64,000 bases of DNA from Steinernema hermaphroditum (taxonomy: Eukaryota > Nematoda > Chromadorea > Rhabditida > Steinernematidae): NCBI GenBank assembly GCA_030435675.1, contig CM059625.1:14694001-14758000 (forward strand), written 5' to 3'. Below, in pieces: positions 23,992 through 36,119 of this stretch; position 1 is the stretch's first letter; every line of letters starts with the position of its first letter. The translations under genes and the position numbers were made by a program. The notes below the pieces were generated by a model that was not told where the DNA came from, ran no database searches, and saw only the letters and a program-made list of their open reading frames with translations.

Positions 23992-24922
23992 GACGGGGGA
24001 CGAGTATAATTGACTCGTAATCAGGTGATAAGTGTGTCCGTTTTGAAGATTGACTAATCGGTTATCCTATAAGTGAACGTACTGATTACACCACATGATG
24101 TGACTTAGGTAAAACGACGCCGCGTAATCAGAGGACAATAGTATCTTCAAGTATTTCTATGTCGGAATCTGATAGAGACAAGTGGAGGGTGTTTAGTGGT
24201 CTAATATTCGATAGCAAAGCTTCACCCGGAGCGATCTTCTGAACAACAGCTTCAGTGGATAGTTCATCATTCAATAAAAGAAGAGTTTATGCGCTTCTAT
24301 CTTATCCCATTCAAAGTTATGCAATACATCTGACTGTACATAGAAACCGGTAGAACCGCGTTGTCATGGAATGAATCGCTCCAGAGAAGAAAGCGTTCGG
24401 CTAAGCATTAGTTCACACTGTGCACGTGACAGACAGTAGGAGATATTTTTCTTTGCCCAGTGAGCCGCCGCTTCGTGAGCAACGCAACAGGTGGTGCCGT
24501 TATTTCCGCTGATTTTTCGTTCTCGTGCAGAGTGCGAATTGTCTGTCTGGTCCCAGCACGATGAGGTTCATATTGTCTCTATTGACGAATCGGTCCTAGT
24601 TCCGGATTGATAGTGTTCAATACATGTTTATTGCGTAATATTTGTGTACTTTTTAGCAAGTTTATGTGTTTTTTGGCTACTAGAATCCCTTGCTGAATGT
24701 GCGATTGTTTAGAGTGTTTGTGATAAGTGCGATTGTTATGATTAGTTAAGTGTGAAAATGTTCAACCCAAATGCAGAACATGTAAATGGCCCGATGCCTG
24801 AGACTGATTGGCATTGCTTGAGGCTATATTCGTTAAAAATAGATTTTAATTCTTGATAACGAGTTACAGCTGCTATTGCCTATTCCATCGTGTCCTTATT
24901 ACAATAACATCTCAGAAGAAAG
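23992..24922. promoter_or_regulatory. Divergent intergenic/promoter region
   Basis: A 930-bp AT-rich spacer between the starts of the phosphorylase kinase beta gene (minus) and the RPC4-like gene (plus). It presumably holds both promoters. No specific motif was identified, apart from an acceptor-like acatctcag shortly before the ATG at 24923. Confidence 0.4.
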
Positions 24923-26400
24923 ATGCCAAGCAAACCAAAAGCCGACGAGTCGAAGCAGAAGGGGGAAGAGAAGAAACGTTCGGAGGAACAGAAGAAGAAG
25001 AAAGAGCCTGAGCAGTCCACATCCAAACGGCAAAAAGCAATCATGCGGCCCGTAATTTCTAAAGCTGCCACGACGACATGCGCGGCGCTCAACAAGCAAG
25101 ACAAAAAACAGTCCGGAAAAGACGAGAAAAAGTCAGCTGATTCAGGGTGAGACATATTTTGATGCGTCTGGATCAAATCAGCATCCTATTTAGCGGTCGT
25201 GGTCGGGGTAGAGGAAGAGGCAGAGGAGGACGTGGAGGTAGAGGAGGAGGCCGGGGTGGACACGCTCAGCACAAGACTACTTACACGGCTGCTGAGCTAG
25301 ATGAGATGGCCAGGCAGGCCGGAACGGTGGAGTTGCTTCCCAGTAATGAGCTGTTTGAAGGCTCCAAGAAGGATCGTCGTCAGCGTTTCGAAGAACGTAA
25401 GTTCATCGGTTGTCTCCACCTGAGACACTACGTATCGTTTTCAGAGGATCGAGCCAAGAACGAAAAAGTTGTTGGGTATATCGTTGAAGAAAAACGAGAA
25501 ACTAGGGTGACTAAAGACCGTAGTCAGGCTGGATTGCTCGCCTATGAAGATGAATGGCTTTCGGACCGCGAGGCCGACGAAGAGGCCATGGAAAAACTGA
25601 TGAGAGAAGGCACATCGGTAGTAATGAGATCGGTATCGCATGTGGTAAAGTTGGAATTGCAGATTCTTGACGACATCGCCGACGGTGACATAGTTCCAAA
25701 GGTGCTGCCGCACAGAGATATGCCTTCGGTCAAATCGGCATGCGACTATGACCCTAAAACGTCGTACATCGAACCGCAAATGTATGTTGTTCAGGCTGGT
25801 ATATGCTTGGAAATCTGATCGATTCATTACAGTGACATCAAAGGAAATATCATTCCGACTCCTCTGCGATCAATGGAGCATCTGATCAAGCAAGGCGGCA
25901 AGGAAATGAGGAACTTACTGGACGGTGAGTCTCGAAAAGCTCTACGGCCTTCTGACTGACTGATTTAGTTGTTAACTACGACCACCCTATTGTAATGCAA
26001 TTCCCAGCGGGTACCATGGATTTGAAGGAGATTTGGGCAGCGAGCCAAAAGAAGAAGTTAGAAAAGAAAGGTGCCGAACCTCAAGCGGTCCGAAGCTCGT
26101 TCGATAAAGCGGATCAGTTTGATACCGACGATCTAACTGTTTTTGATGTAACTTACTCTTTTATCACATTTCAAATTGACTACAACAATTCAGGATGAGT
26201 ACGTACACGGATTGGATGATCTTGACAATGGCACCAAGATTGGCAAAATGCAGTTCACCAAGAGCGGTCGGTGCTACTTGAAAATGCGAGGAAGTTCGGA
26301 GCGTCTGACTATCTCGAAGAGTGTATACGAGAACAAGATCAAGAACGTAGGCGACCAAGTGTTTGCTATGATGTATGGCCTGAATTCTTCTAGGTACTAG
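24923..26400 (+). CDS. POLR3D: RNA polymerase III subunit RPC4-like protein
   Basis: Probable orthologue of RPC4 (POLR3D/Rpc53), which with RPC5 forms a TFIIF-like module of RNA polymerase III for initiation and termination. Six exons (24923-25146, 25194-25396, 25445-25781, 25833-25924, 25969-26147, 26194-26400) join in phase to 413 residues. The N-terminus is a long lysine/glutamate-rich disordered tract. An arginine-glycine tract follows (GRGRGRGRGRGGRGGRGG), as in RPC4. The C-terminal domain has IVMQFPAGTMD (family LFLQLPDTLP) and IGKMQFTKSGRCYLKMRG (family GKL-I-KSGRV-L-LG). Introns are 46-51 nt. The assignment rests on architecture plus these two motifs. The 3' end is ambiguous: a 35-nt intron starting after GDQ and ending at ttctag (near 26393) would bypass the stop and read on into the downstream ORF. 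Confidence 0.7.
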
Positions 26401-26438
26401 CATTGATCCCGGAACGAGGTGCTCAAGAAGAAGAACCC

Positions 26439-26846
26439 ATGGCGGTGCTTGGCGTTCAAGAAGGCGGCAACTCCGAGAAGGAGAAAACCGTCGATATTCT
26501 CGGTATCGCCGAGAAATTCTTTGTCTGCTCGTTCGAGACGACGAAAATCTGCGGCAAAAATCTCAGAGATAAGGCGGACAAGCGCGATACCGAACCGTTC
26601 AGGAGCATGCACAGCCACAAGGTCTCTTACAAATGCTACCGTGAATGGATGACCGGCAAGCCAGTCGCGTACGATAAGGAAGAGGAGAAGTACTTGGAGA
26701 ATGCCAAAAAATGCCTTGAGCAGGAAATTGAAGCTCAGAAAAAGGCAGCGGTCCACATCGAAAAGAAGAACGCCCTCCTTGGTCAGCTGCTGAAGAAACG
26801 ACGAGGAAACTCATTCGAGGAGATGATTGCGAAGGCAAAAAACTGA
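26439..26846 (+). CDS. Unrecognised lysine-rich ORF downstream of RPC4
   Basis: A 135-codon open frame starting MAVLGVQEGGNSEKEKTVDI, 38 nt after the RPC4 stop. It has good GC-ending codon usage, a middle segment FFVCSFETTKICGKNLRDKA and a C-terminal charged helix (EEEKYLENAKKCLEQEIEAQ, then LLKKRRGNSFEEMIAKAKN). I do not recognise the family. Two readings are possible. It may be a separate downstream gene of an operon, though 38 nt is short. It may instead be the last exon of the RPC4 gene joined through a 35-nt intron, since the RPC4 family ends with a similar MTVLG motif. The frame is compatible with either. Confidence 0.5.
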   Translation: MAVLGVQEGGNSEKEKTVDILGIAEKFFVCSFETTKICGKNLRDKADKRDTEPFRSMHSHKVSYKCYREWMTGKPVAYDKEEEKYLENAKKCLEQEIEAQKKAAVHIEKKNALLGQLLKKRRGNSFEEMIAKAKN

Positions 26847-26969
26847 CTACCGGTTGTTGTTGTTATCAATGTTGTTATTTCTTATTTTTGTTATGCAAAT
26901 TCTTTTGATTTCTCGTAATCAGCTGACATGTCTTTCGACTACGGTGGGAGTGGATGCTTATGCTTCTGA

Positions 26970-27269
26970 ATGCTTGTGCCTAGGAAACTGGACACTGGAA
27001 CAAAAAGGCCAATCGCGCCCGCAGCTCAGGCTAGTTTTTCGGACAGAAGCCGTACCCCTTCTCATGCACACGAGAAGATGCGGGTCGAAGCAGGTTTCGG
27101 CTCAGTTTCCGGGATTGATTATGATCCATATTGGTCCAAAAGAAGCATTTGTGTAAATGTGTGCTTCCAAGGAGGTTCCAAATTTTATACCGATGGAACA
27201 AAGCAAACCGTGAACCTAAAGCGGTTCCACGTTTGGACGCTTTCGAAGACTGTCCAGGCTTCTGTTTAG
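26970..27269 (+). CDS. Possible small downstream gene
   Basis: A 99-codon open frame beginning MLVPRKLDTGTKRPIAPAAQ and containing SFSDRSRTPSHAHEK and SVSGIDYDPYWSKR. An acceptor-like tcgtaatcag about 80 nt after the preceding stop, followed by an ATG at 26929 (MSFDYGGSGC), suggests that a separate downstream transcript begins here. I could not join that ATG to the longer frame in phase. Family unknown, low confidence. Confidence 0.25.
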   Translation: MLVPRKLDTGTKRPIAPAAQASFSDRSRTPSHAHEKMRVEAGFGSVSGIDYDPYWSKRSICVNVCFQGGSKFYTDGTKQTVNLKRFHVWTLSKTVQASV

Positions 27270-30200
27270 ATGTCTTTCTACATTTTTAGGTCAGCGATTA
27301 CTGTTCTTTCGATGCTATTGGTGCAAGAATATCGTGAAAACCTACTGTACTCTTGGACATGTGAAGAAATCGTATAGCCTACACATGTCGTTCATGAGGA
27401 ATACACGTTCCATTGATTATGATGCTATTCCGTCAACAAAACAAGCATACAGGCTAATTCATTTATCGCTGATACCATAGACGAAAACACAAATTCCGGC
27501 ATTAGGCTCCATTTCCGTTTCCTAGCTTCCGCTTCCGCCTCTTTCTTAAACAAGAGAAAGAGTGGGGTGCCCACGGTTCCGCACATTTCTTCAATCGCAT
27601 ACGGTAACCAACGCTTAAGTTGTGTTACTTGTATGTTCATCTACGCCATTTGAACTTATGTTTCGTGTGGAGTTTTGTTTTTTAACAACGTCCTGGACTC
27701 GTAATTAGCACTTTAGGAGAGTCTCGGAGACGATTCGAACGATTTTTCGACTTTCCGTCAATTGGCTTTGTTAGCGCATTTCGGGTTGAATGGAGAACTC
27801 AAAGGTACAGAGCGGTTCGTCTTTTGCCGGCTGTTATCGTTATGCTTGTCTGCGGCATGGATTTTCAATAAGGAAATGCTCAATGTTTGTGCATGTCTCC
27901 GAACCGTGATCTGAGGTTCAATTCTCGTTTGTTTTTGTTATCATTTCTTTCAATACGGACCTCTCTTACAATGGAACCATTCGATTGGAACTAGTAAATT
28001 GTAAATTGGTACGCAGCTAGGTTACACATTATTGAATGTTAGCTCCAAACACTGGTCAACTCACACGCACATTTGTCGGCCCTCCCCAAAAAAGACCATG
28101 CAGACCCTCCCCAAAAAAGTTATGTCCAAAAAGTTAAAAGTTTGACTTTAACACTGAGGTTTATCTGCTTGAAATACGCAATAAGTCTTTGTTGTGTGCT
28201 CAAAGGATCTGGTATGGAGAAAGAAAAAACTGAGGAAAGGGAGTGGGTAAGGGAGTGGGCTCGAAAAATGGGAGTCAGGAGTCAAACCTCAAAAACTCGC
28301 CGTGTCAACTGTGTCAATCATCCCTGTGTAGCTAACTTATAGCTGTATAGCTCAATATGACGTTGCTTTATTAGCTAGTCACCTGCTCCTTTCCGTGGAA
28401 ACATCAATATTTTCGGAAGGTCTGACAGCAAAATGCTTATAAGGATGGTAGAAGAGATTCTACGAAAATTCAGAAACGAAATCAGCTACCCAATGAGATA
28501 AGGATTTCAAATCTTGGGTGAATAGAGTTGCTTTTTATTTCGCAAATAAATTGGTGAACTGATTCGCTTTCTATTCCCGCAACCGATTATTTACGTTTTC
28601 TAAAAGCTCGACGTCACCGATCTATAAGTAGTTTCAAAGAAGCAAAAAGTACTATTCTCCGGACTTCGCTCCAACATTCTTTACAATCATCGACCTGTAC
28701 CATTTTAATTTGATGTCAACTTGGTGACAATGTTTTTCAATGTGGCAAACATTGTTATCCTTAGCCGCACCCATTCCATTTCATCGGATTCGAATGCGTG
28801 TTTCTTGTAATGTTCCAATTCGGACGAATTCGAGAATATCTTTACCTTTCGAAATGTTTGTTTCGTCACGACGTAGGCACGCGTAGGCACGATATTAAGA
28901 TATTTCTATTACCAAGATGCTTTTAAGCAAATGTCAACTTTGATATTGTTTTGCAAGGCGCATGATTCACTGCACATCAGCATTTAATACTGAGTTCCGC
29001 TTTCCTATCGAAATGGCGTCCAGTGTAGAATTCGTGTATGGTAGCCCGCGTACAAATTTGAGCAAAAATGTACTACGCTGTGAACGTTCCCTGGAAGTAA
29101 AACGTCGACTACTTGATCAGAAATTTTTGTCAGGTTTGAGAGAAGTTGTTGGGTTGTTAAGTTGACAACAGGCCAATCCGGATGCTGCCCGCAAAGCCGA
29201 CTTTGGGGGCAGCATCCGGATTTGCAAACAAGCATCATCAGCATCCGGAGTTCACAGCCTACATGGGGACAAAAGTCAAAAAACGTTTTTGTTCCAATTT
29301 TTGACTTTGTCGTCTTATTCTTAGTGGTTTTCTCTGATATCGTCATGTATGGATGGAAACTTGGAAACATACGGTCTCGGGTAGTCGTAATTTTTGGGAA
29401 TCCAAGGGTCATTTTGTCACCTCTGTTTGCCTCTGTTTCCGTAAACTGGAGATGAGCTTGTGAAGTCGCTATAAGTGTGTTCAGCAGGTGCGACCCAACG
29501 ATATAAGTGATTACAGGTAGTCGCTGTCCATCACACAGTTAATGCTACAGGTAGTACTGGTCTAACTAGCATTTCGCAATCTCGAGGTGCCAGGTTAGAG
29601 ACCATTAAGACAGAATAGTTCTCCGAAATCGGGAAGAATGCAACGGACAACCCGCAAATCATAGTATGGGGTGAGAGTTAACTGTATTCAGCAATATTCC
29701 TGTCGATTTCACCCAGGGAGGGAAAATTACGAAAGTAGAAAACATTTGCAGCGTCACCCCTTTACAACTGAACTAGGAACCGTGGGTAATCTGCACTGCA
29801 AAGCCATTTATAATCACTTGCCAAGGTGACAGCTCCACTACGGTTTGGCCCAAATTCTAATTCTGACCGATGCGTGACCTTGTTTTGGCTTATCCCAGTT
29901 GAATGTTGTTCTGAATTTATCATGTATGAACTTTACACCCAAAAGAGTCCAAGCATAAGTTATGGGAGTCATGTGTTGTTTGTGACAGAACGGGAGGAAC
30001 CATCATTGACAAAATGTTTCTGCTTTTCTCTGTACTATTGTATTTTTGTGCATTTGCACATCGATGCACTTCATCGAAGTGACACACAGTTTGACCGGCT
30101 GTTGTGTATGCACATTAGCAGCAGAATACTCCCACCTCATCCAGATTATCACTAGGCAGACTATCGATAAAGATTAAACTCTCAACGGAAGTCGTTATAT

Positions 30201-31936
30201 CGCACTTGTCACTCGTAGCTGCAAGACTGAGCTCTGCTAACCCTTTCTCCTAAGTCTAAAGTTGGTTTAGGAGCGAACTCCTCTCAAAGCTTTTCAAGTG
30301 AAGTGAGCACTGTTCAGCGTTGTATGTACTTATTTTCTGACACTGATAGTAAAGTGCATCTGCTTAATGCAATTTGTAAATAGGGAGTGACTGAGGCACA
30401 AGTCTATGGATTTGCTAAAATGTTTACATTTGATCCGCGCACACGCATCAGGGCAGCGCTCGAAGCTTTAACAATAGCTATGGTCTGCATTTTATAGTTT
30501 CACATAATGAGTGTCTTTGTTTTCGTCTCATTGACCATAATTTCAGTTCCTCGTTGTTTGCGATTATGATGACTTTCAGAATAATGACGATCACTTTTTG
30601 ACAACGACTCTGCTATTCAATCGTCTTGAAAATGCTGTTCTTTGGTGTTATATACTGCAGTGGACGTTGTTTAAACCTTTCCTGTAACATGAAACATATC
30701 TGAAGTAAGGATAATGAAGCTATAGGCTTGTTTCTTCACAGGAGACGGTTTTTTCGGCTTTGTTTTGTGGTTCGTGTTTACATGAAATCGTCGTCGAAAT
30801 TACACGGCATCTGTGTCGGACACGTTTTCATTAAGTATGCATCACCATGTAATCATACCACATTAGTCATTTTACGTAACGTTCTTCCAGGAAGGCATTT
30901 CTGACGACCGCTAGACGCGTCTTGATTTTCAGTGTATCTAGGTTCCTGCGCTTTCTATACGCAATCTGTGGGGACAAAATTTGTCCGTTTGAAACTGTAA
31001 TTCACAGGGTCAAACAGGCTTAATTTAAAGTGTTCAGTGCGATGAGCCCACTTATAATAAATCCCTAAAAAATGGCCGACATTTAGTCGTATCAGCGGCC
31101 ACGTCAACTTTGGTCTATATGGGCTAATTAATCTCATTAATAATTGAGCAGGACGAATAATTCGTGTTGAGTAGGATGCTTTTCGCCTTCCAATTAATTT
31201 GTCCAGTTTTTGGCACTCCAATAATGCCCGTCCAAAGCGTCACTCTGCTTGGCCATATGATCATAATGGGTTCCGCCAAGCCATATGATCGCGTTTGATC
31301 TCCCGTCCTCCCGACCAACTTTGATGAGAACCGCTCCGCTTTTCTAAACGTCGCTTCATTATTCTCGATATTGAATAATCTGCACGAAGCGCGAATGACC
31401 GCGACGACAGCTGTAGGACTGCGCCAAAAATCAGCAGCAAAATCATGCAGAGCGACGTGTGCGACTCTACGGATTCGGCGTTGTGGGGCGCGGTTTTTGC
31501 GAAGAACAGCTCGGCTATAAAGAGATCGCGATGGTGCTTAATTAAATCTTAAAGTACAGGTCGGACGCGGCTCCTCCAATCTCTCAAGAGAAGAAGAAAC
31601 CTCGCTCGGGTAATTTCATTTCAGCAGGCATTGTTCCTTATTTCGGGGGACACACCACCACTTGCGGCCAGCGCACATCGCTCCAAACGCAGTATGATAT
31701 GGTGGCCAGAACAGCCTCTTTTTCGTGTTTTGTCCCCTTTTCCATTCCCCTCATTAGAGACGTATTTGTATGGGCCCGCCTTTGCTCACTTATCAGGTAT
31801 TCTCGATATTTTTGCGTCACTTCCGAGTCGCGTGCTTTGCCAAAACCTCGTGCGCGAATTCTCGTGTTAATTTAACACCTGAAGAGGAGGTACATTTACG
31901 TTCGTCTATGTTTACTTTTCTTCAGGAGACATTGCG
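27270..31936. other. Gene-poor spacer
   Basis: About 4.7 kb without a supported gene. Contents noted are a hairpin at 29175-29222, a short direct repeat (cctccccaaaaaag) near 28080-28115, and scattered AT-rich frames. The right end is the 5' flank of the GPCR gene. Confidence 0.45.
29175..29222. repeat. 16-bp perfect hairpin stem
   Basis: aatccggatgctgccc (29175-29190) pairs exactly with 29207-29222. The 16-nt loop (gcaaagccgactttgg) can pair partly again (caaag with ctttg). A third partial copy of the stem sequence (gcatccgga) follows at 29231-29239. Confidence 0.85.
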
Positions 31937-34805
31937 ATGGCCTCAAACGAGTCGATGTTGTGGACGTCGCCAGTGTCCTTTTTTAAGGAGTCTAATGAGT
32001 CTAGCCCCCTTCTGGGGGTAACTACGATGAATCCACTAATGGCGATGATAGTCACAACGACTGTACCGCATGTCACAGAAGACCATCCATACATTCGCTT
32101 CGCTCGAGAGATTTACGTTTGGCTTGTCCCCTTTATGATTGCTGTTTTGTTGGTAAGTTGCTTGGTGTACGGTAATCATATATGGAATATTAGGAGATAC
32201 ACCTCTCGTAAAGTAGTTCGTATTTTTCGAGCTAAAGACAACAAACATTGCCTCGTTTTTTTGACAGTCCGGCGCTAGTATTTGATCAAATTTCGCTTAG
32301 TAAGCGAATAAGCCACGAAAAAACAAACTAAAAATAAACAATCCATTTCATAAAGGTTTCTATTTTTGGCAATGGTATTTTCAGATCTTCCGATGGCCCT
32401 GCTTTTTTGTTTGCTTCTTTAGAAGATTGCCTGCAAAAGAATTCACCGTATGCGCGCACAGGCGAAGAGCCTTTTCTAGCTGTTCCCATTGGCAAGTCCA
32501 TGAAAAATTTTGACAATAACTTGATCTTGGACAGAAAGAGCCATTGAATTGACCCTTAGGTCACATACCAGTTATGCATGCAGTCGCGGGCCATTTTGAT
32601 TGAAGCTAATTCCGTCTCTGTTTTCGGGCGAGTCGAGACATTTACAAGGAAAACAAACTTGTTTGCCCGTCTGAACTTGGGTTTAAGAAGTTGAAAGCCT
32701 TTTTCCCAACAAGCACTTATCGTTAGACTCATCAGAGACAGGCCAAATTCCAGCGCATTTCGGTGAAATGACACCTCAATCCTCGAGCACGTCCCCAAAT
32801 AATTAATTCGTTTAGGTGGCAATATTGGGTAATGGAATTATTGTTATTTCGGCGCCATATCTGGTCACTCCTGTCAATCCATATCTGAAGATGTGCGTGA
32901 GCCTTGCCGCAGCCGACATGTGGGCCGCGTCTCTGCTCATCGCTGGTAAGTGTGCAAATGAACACTTGAGAAATGGACTTGCTCTGACTTGAAGGACTGA
33001 TCGGCAACAGTTACATGCCCGTGGTGATGCGGGTGAAGAAGAGCAGCGAGTGTGTTTCAGCTGTTCTCGAGATTTTTCGCATAGGCGGAATGCTCACTTC
33101 GGATCTTCACATTTTTGCGCTGGCTATGAACCAGTTCATCGGAATTATGTGGCCACTTAAGTACAAGGTAATGCAGCAAGTTCGAAGTGGGAAATGGTGA
33201 CTATATAAAGCAACGTTTCTATGAGAATTTTTTTCGTAAAGGTCCGTTAAAGTCAACTAAAACAAATTTTCTAGACGTGAAACTGCAGCACAGTAGTTTT
33301 TTGAGCACCTTCAATTAATCAAACGGATATTGTATCTGCATTTTGTCGGATATTGTATAAGTTCACCCAGAGGAATACTTCCGTTTTGGACCACCAACGG
33401 GGAGGCGTTCCGGGAATTGACATCTAAATGATGTGCTCACAAGATAACAACGTTCCGAGGACATCGTCTTCTGCTGTTTTCCTTGTTAAGGGGCTTCCTA
33501 TAAGGGTCTTGACCGACACTTGAATCGCCCAAAGATCGTACATAGTGTCAATTAAGCAGTGAGCGTGAGCATCGAATCACGATACATCAGAGACTTTGAC
33601 GGGATTGCTATGAAACAATTATAAATTTGGGTCCTGTAAAGACACAAGAAAAAGTCTGGCATGTGTTCGCTCTAACTTAACAGTTCATGCTGCCTATTTA
33701 TATCAGTATTCTGTATATAGATGATGATAACAACTCGTCGGATTCGACTGCTGATCTTCTTACTTTGGATCGTTCCCGTTCTTTTCCTCTTCGCTTGGTT
33801 CGTCGCCCTCGAAAACGACGGCCTGCGCCATCCTAAATGTGTCTTCATGTTCTACAGTAAACTACCGTTTCGTCTCACGATCTTCTTGTTCTTCATCATC
33901 CCACTTCTGGCCACTTATGCCCTTTACGCCATCATCTTGAGTACACTGCTGAAAGTGAAGGCGAAGTGCGATATAAACGGTAGCATTCGGTAAGGTTTCT
34001 GGCCTTTCTTCATCCACAGAGTTACCATACTTCAGACGTACCGGACATAACACATATCGAACTCGTGTCCAATCGAAGCTGAAGCTTGTATGGACGACTC
34101 TGCTTATTCTCGGAACGTTTACACTCTCATGGGGTGTTTGCGTTTTGTACTTCACGCTCGTATGCGTCGATGGATGTCTTTTTATTTATCGGCAGAGCGT
34201 GAGCTTTCATCTTGGCTTCTTCCTGAATTCGAGTGTTAATTTTTTGGTGAGTTGTTATGTGTAGACCATGATTAAGTGGGACTAATTTCAATACGGTACG
34301 CATACAGGCCAGAACGGGATGATATCCCCCCAGCTAACCGGGTCTATCATAGGTTGTAGTCAGATCACTTTACAGGCTCTCTTAACAACATTATATAGGT
34401 TGCTTATAGGTGATGATCAAACTGGCGATCAATCCATGCATCTACGCATTTCGCATTCGGCACATCCGCAAAAGTATCTTTAGTCTGTTTCGGGCAGTTT
34501 GCTGTCGCCGAGCCGCGGCTTCCCCTTACCGACCGTCTATCAGCCTCACGGCGAGCACTCATGCTGGCTTCGCAGCAATTCAAGTCACCGGCTATGCATT
34601 TGCTGAAGACCCTCGCCGAGCGAACCACGAGAACAGCCAAGATGACTTTTTGTTTGATTTTGACAGTGTCCCGTCTAAGCCCAGACGAGACAACTCTGTC
34701 GCGCTTCGTCACATTGCAATGAACGGGAATTCCGAAGATCTTTCGCTTCTGTCCGGTCTCCGGCGAAAGAAGCGTGAAATGAAAGCCCAACAGGAACGGG
34801 TGTAA
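31937..34805 (+). CDS. Class A G-protein-coupled receptor
   Basis: Six exons (31937-32152, 32816-32945, 32995-33167, 33721-33989, 34036-34246, 34410-34805) join in phase to 464 residues with seven hydrophobic segments. Visible signatures are TM1 VAILGNGIIVISAPYLV (the conserved GN), TM2 LKMCVSLAAADMWAASLLIA (L-AAAD for LAxAD), TM3 end ALAMNQFIGIMWPLKYK where DRY is replaced, TM4 LLIFLLWIVPVLFLFAWFV, TM5 LTIFLFFIIPLLATYALYAI, TM6 WTTLLILGTFTLSWGVCVLY without the usual CWxP, and TM7 INPCIYAFRIRHIRKS (NPxxY present). The extracellular N-terminus has about 60 residues with NES and NESS glycosylation sites. The cytoplasmic tail is about 110 residues and basic at its end. The family looks like an orphan nematode peptide- or amine-type receptor and the ligand cannot be inferred. 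Poly(A)-like aataaa occurs about 210 nt after the stop. Confidence 0.9.
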
Positions 34806-35502
34806 TGCTCCATTTTGCGCAATATATGAAAATGATGTGTTCTGTCGATCTCATTACCCTTCATTTTAGATGTATCTTCTGTCGCCCTTCACTGTTTGTA
34901 AATAACTGTTCCTTTGAACGGGTGTTTCTGACGTTCAGTTTGTTTTTCATTTCAATTCATGTCGTCATTGTTTCTCATTTTAAGATGTTTTCAACATTGT
35001 TTTCAGCAAACAATAAACTGTCCTGTGTACAGTTTTGTAGCTTGTGTGGCGTTAAACAAATAAAAACAAAAAGATCGAAAAATGAAGTAATGTTCATCGC
35101 TGTCGCATCAATCATGACAGTAATGCAGGTCAATAAAGGAAAAGCATCTTCTGCGTTGATGGAACTCACAAAACGGGTTACAAGATCTCTTTTCAACTTG
35201 TGTCAAACAGTTCTTCCAGTTTACGAACCAGTACAGTTAAAGGCATAATTAAATCCATCTAGATCTATTTCTGTCTATTCAATGACAAATGAAACAATTT
35301 TTATCCGTTCGTTAACGATTAGGTCAAATTCCTATTTATATTTTTTTCTGATAAAAATACTCGACAAGCAGTGGGCAATTTGCATGTGACACTGTAGTAC
35401 TGAGTGCTCTTTCTGATGGTACTGTCGCCTTTCTTCCACAGCTTTTGAAAAGACAAAAACAAGAAAAAAATTGGGTGGACCTATCATTTTGCGTCGCACT
35501 GT
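34806..35502. other. GPCR 3' flank
   Basis: Likely 3' untranslated and intergenic sequence. It contains aataaac near 35017 and aataaaaac near 35058. A 147-codon open frame here is AT-rich and follows the GPCR stop directly, so I do not call it. Confidence 0.45.
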
Positions 35503-35767
35503 ACAGTTATTGCAGAATTTTCGTTTTGGTCCCCTGCAAGGGGAGCACCAAAACAAATATAGTTTGACCGGTGGGCCTCCATGAAAACAGTCTGCAGACA
35601 GTCTCTAAATTAACTTCGTTTGTTTGTGTGCCCTGTTCATCACAGAAGGACAGCCGAGAGTTTGTTTTCCATTTGCGTGTAGCTGTTTGTGGAGGGTGGT
35701 TGCAATTGGGAATGGAAGAACGGTTGATTTCGGAAGCGAACGATACTTTTGGGTGACTGGAAAACCT
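35503..35767. repeat. Dispersed ~260-bp repeat, copy A
   Basis: Nearly identical to 42076-42334, beginning acagttattgcagaattttc and ending gggtgactggaaaacct in both. Near its left end gttttggtcccct and aggggagcaccaaaac form a hairpin. No clear terminal inverted repeats and no coding content, although minus-strand frames run through it. Confidence 0.88.
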
Positions 35768-36119
35768 TCGGGTGAAATGCTCCGAAACATTCGGGTGGGC
35801 CACGTTGGGTGTAATGTATATCACTGCTGCTCCCCGATGAGTCACAAAGAAGGGTTTCCAAGTGACAAATGCTGACTTGGTTGATGCTTTGCACACCAGT
35901 CGCCACACCGGTTCTTTTATACATATAGATCCGCGTTAGATCCTTTGAAAACGGCCATGGCTTCTGCTGCTGCGCCCACGCAAAATCGTCTTTCAGTTCT
36001 GGGAACTGCGCTTCGAACTCCGGGCTCTCATAAGGTTTGGTCGCTCTGTAAAGACCGAAAGCTACCACACTGCCGGTGCACGAGGCTATCGTGATGAGTC
36101 GGCGAACGAAATGCACCAT
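35640..36119 (-). CDS. Small N-terminal-membrane protein, C-terminus uncertain
   Basis: The minus strand starts MVHFVRRLITIASCTGSVVA with a hydrophobic segment, then FGLYRATKPYESPEFEAQFP and DFAWAQQQKPWPFSKDLTRI. A short basic amphipathic start plus one membrane span is typical of small mitochondrial inner-membrane proteins, but I do not recognise the family. An alternative upstream ATG lies at 36212. The open frame continues into the dispersed repeat at 35503-35767, so the true C-terminus probably lies before it, after a splice near TRIYMYKR or at an exon I cannot place. If the repeat is really part of the frame, it has replaced the original end. Confidence 0.45.
   Translation of the reverse strand: MVHFVRRLITIASCTGSVVAFGLYRATKPYESPEFEAQFPELKDDFAWAQQQKPWPFSKDLTRIYMYKRTGVATGVQSINQVSICHLETLLCDSSGSSSDIHYTQRGPPECFGAFHPKVFQSPKSIVRFRNQPFFHSQLQPPSTNSYTQMENKLSAVLL

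Noticed and set aside
34805..35248. 147-codon ORF directly after the GPCR stop
   Set aside because: AT-rich, overlaps poly(A)-like signals and begins at the GPCR stop. Best explained as 3' untranslated sequence.
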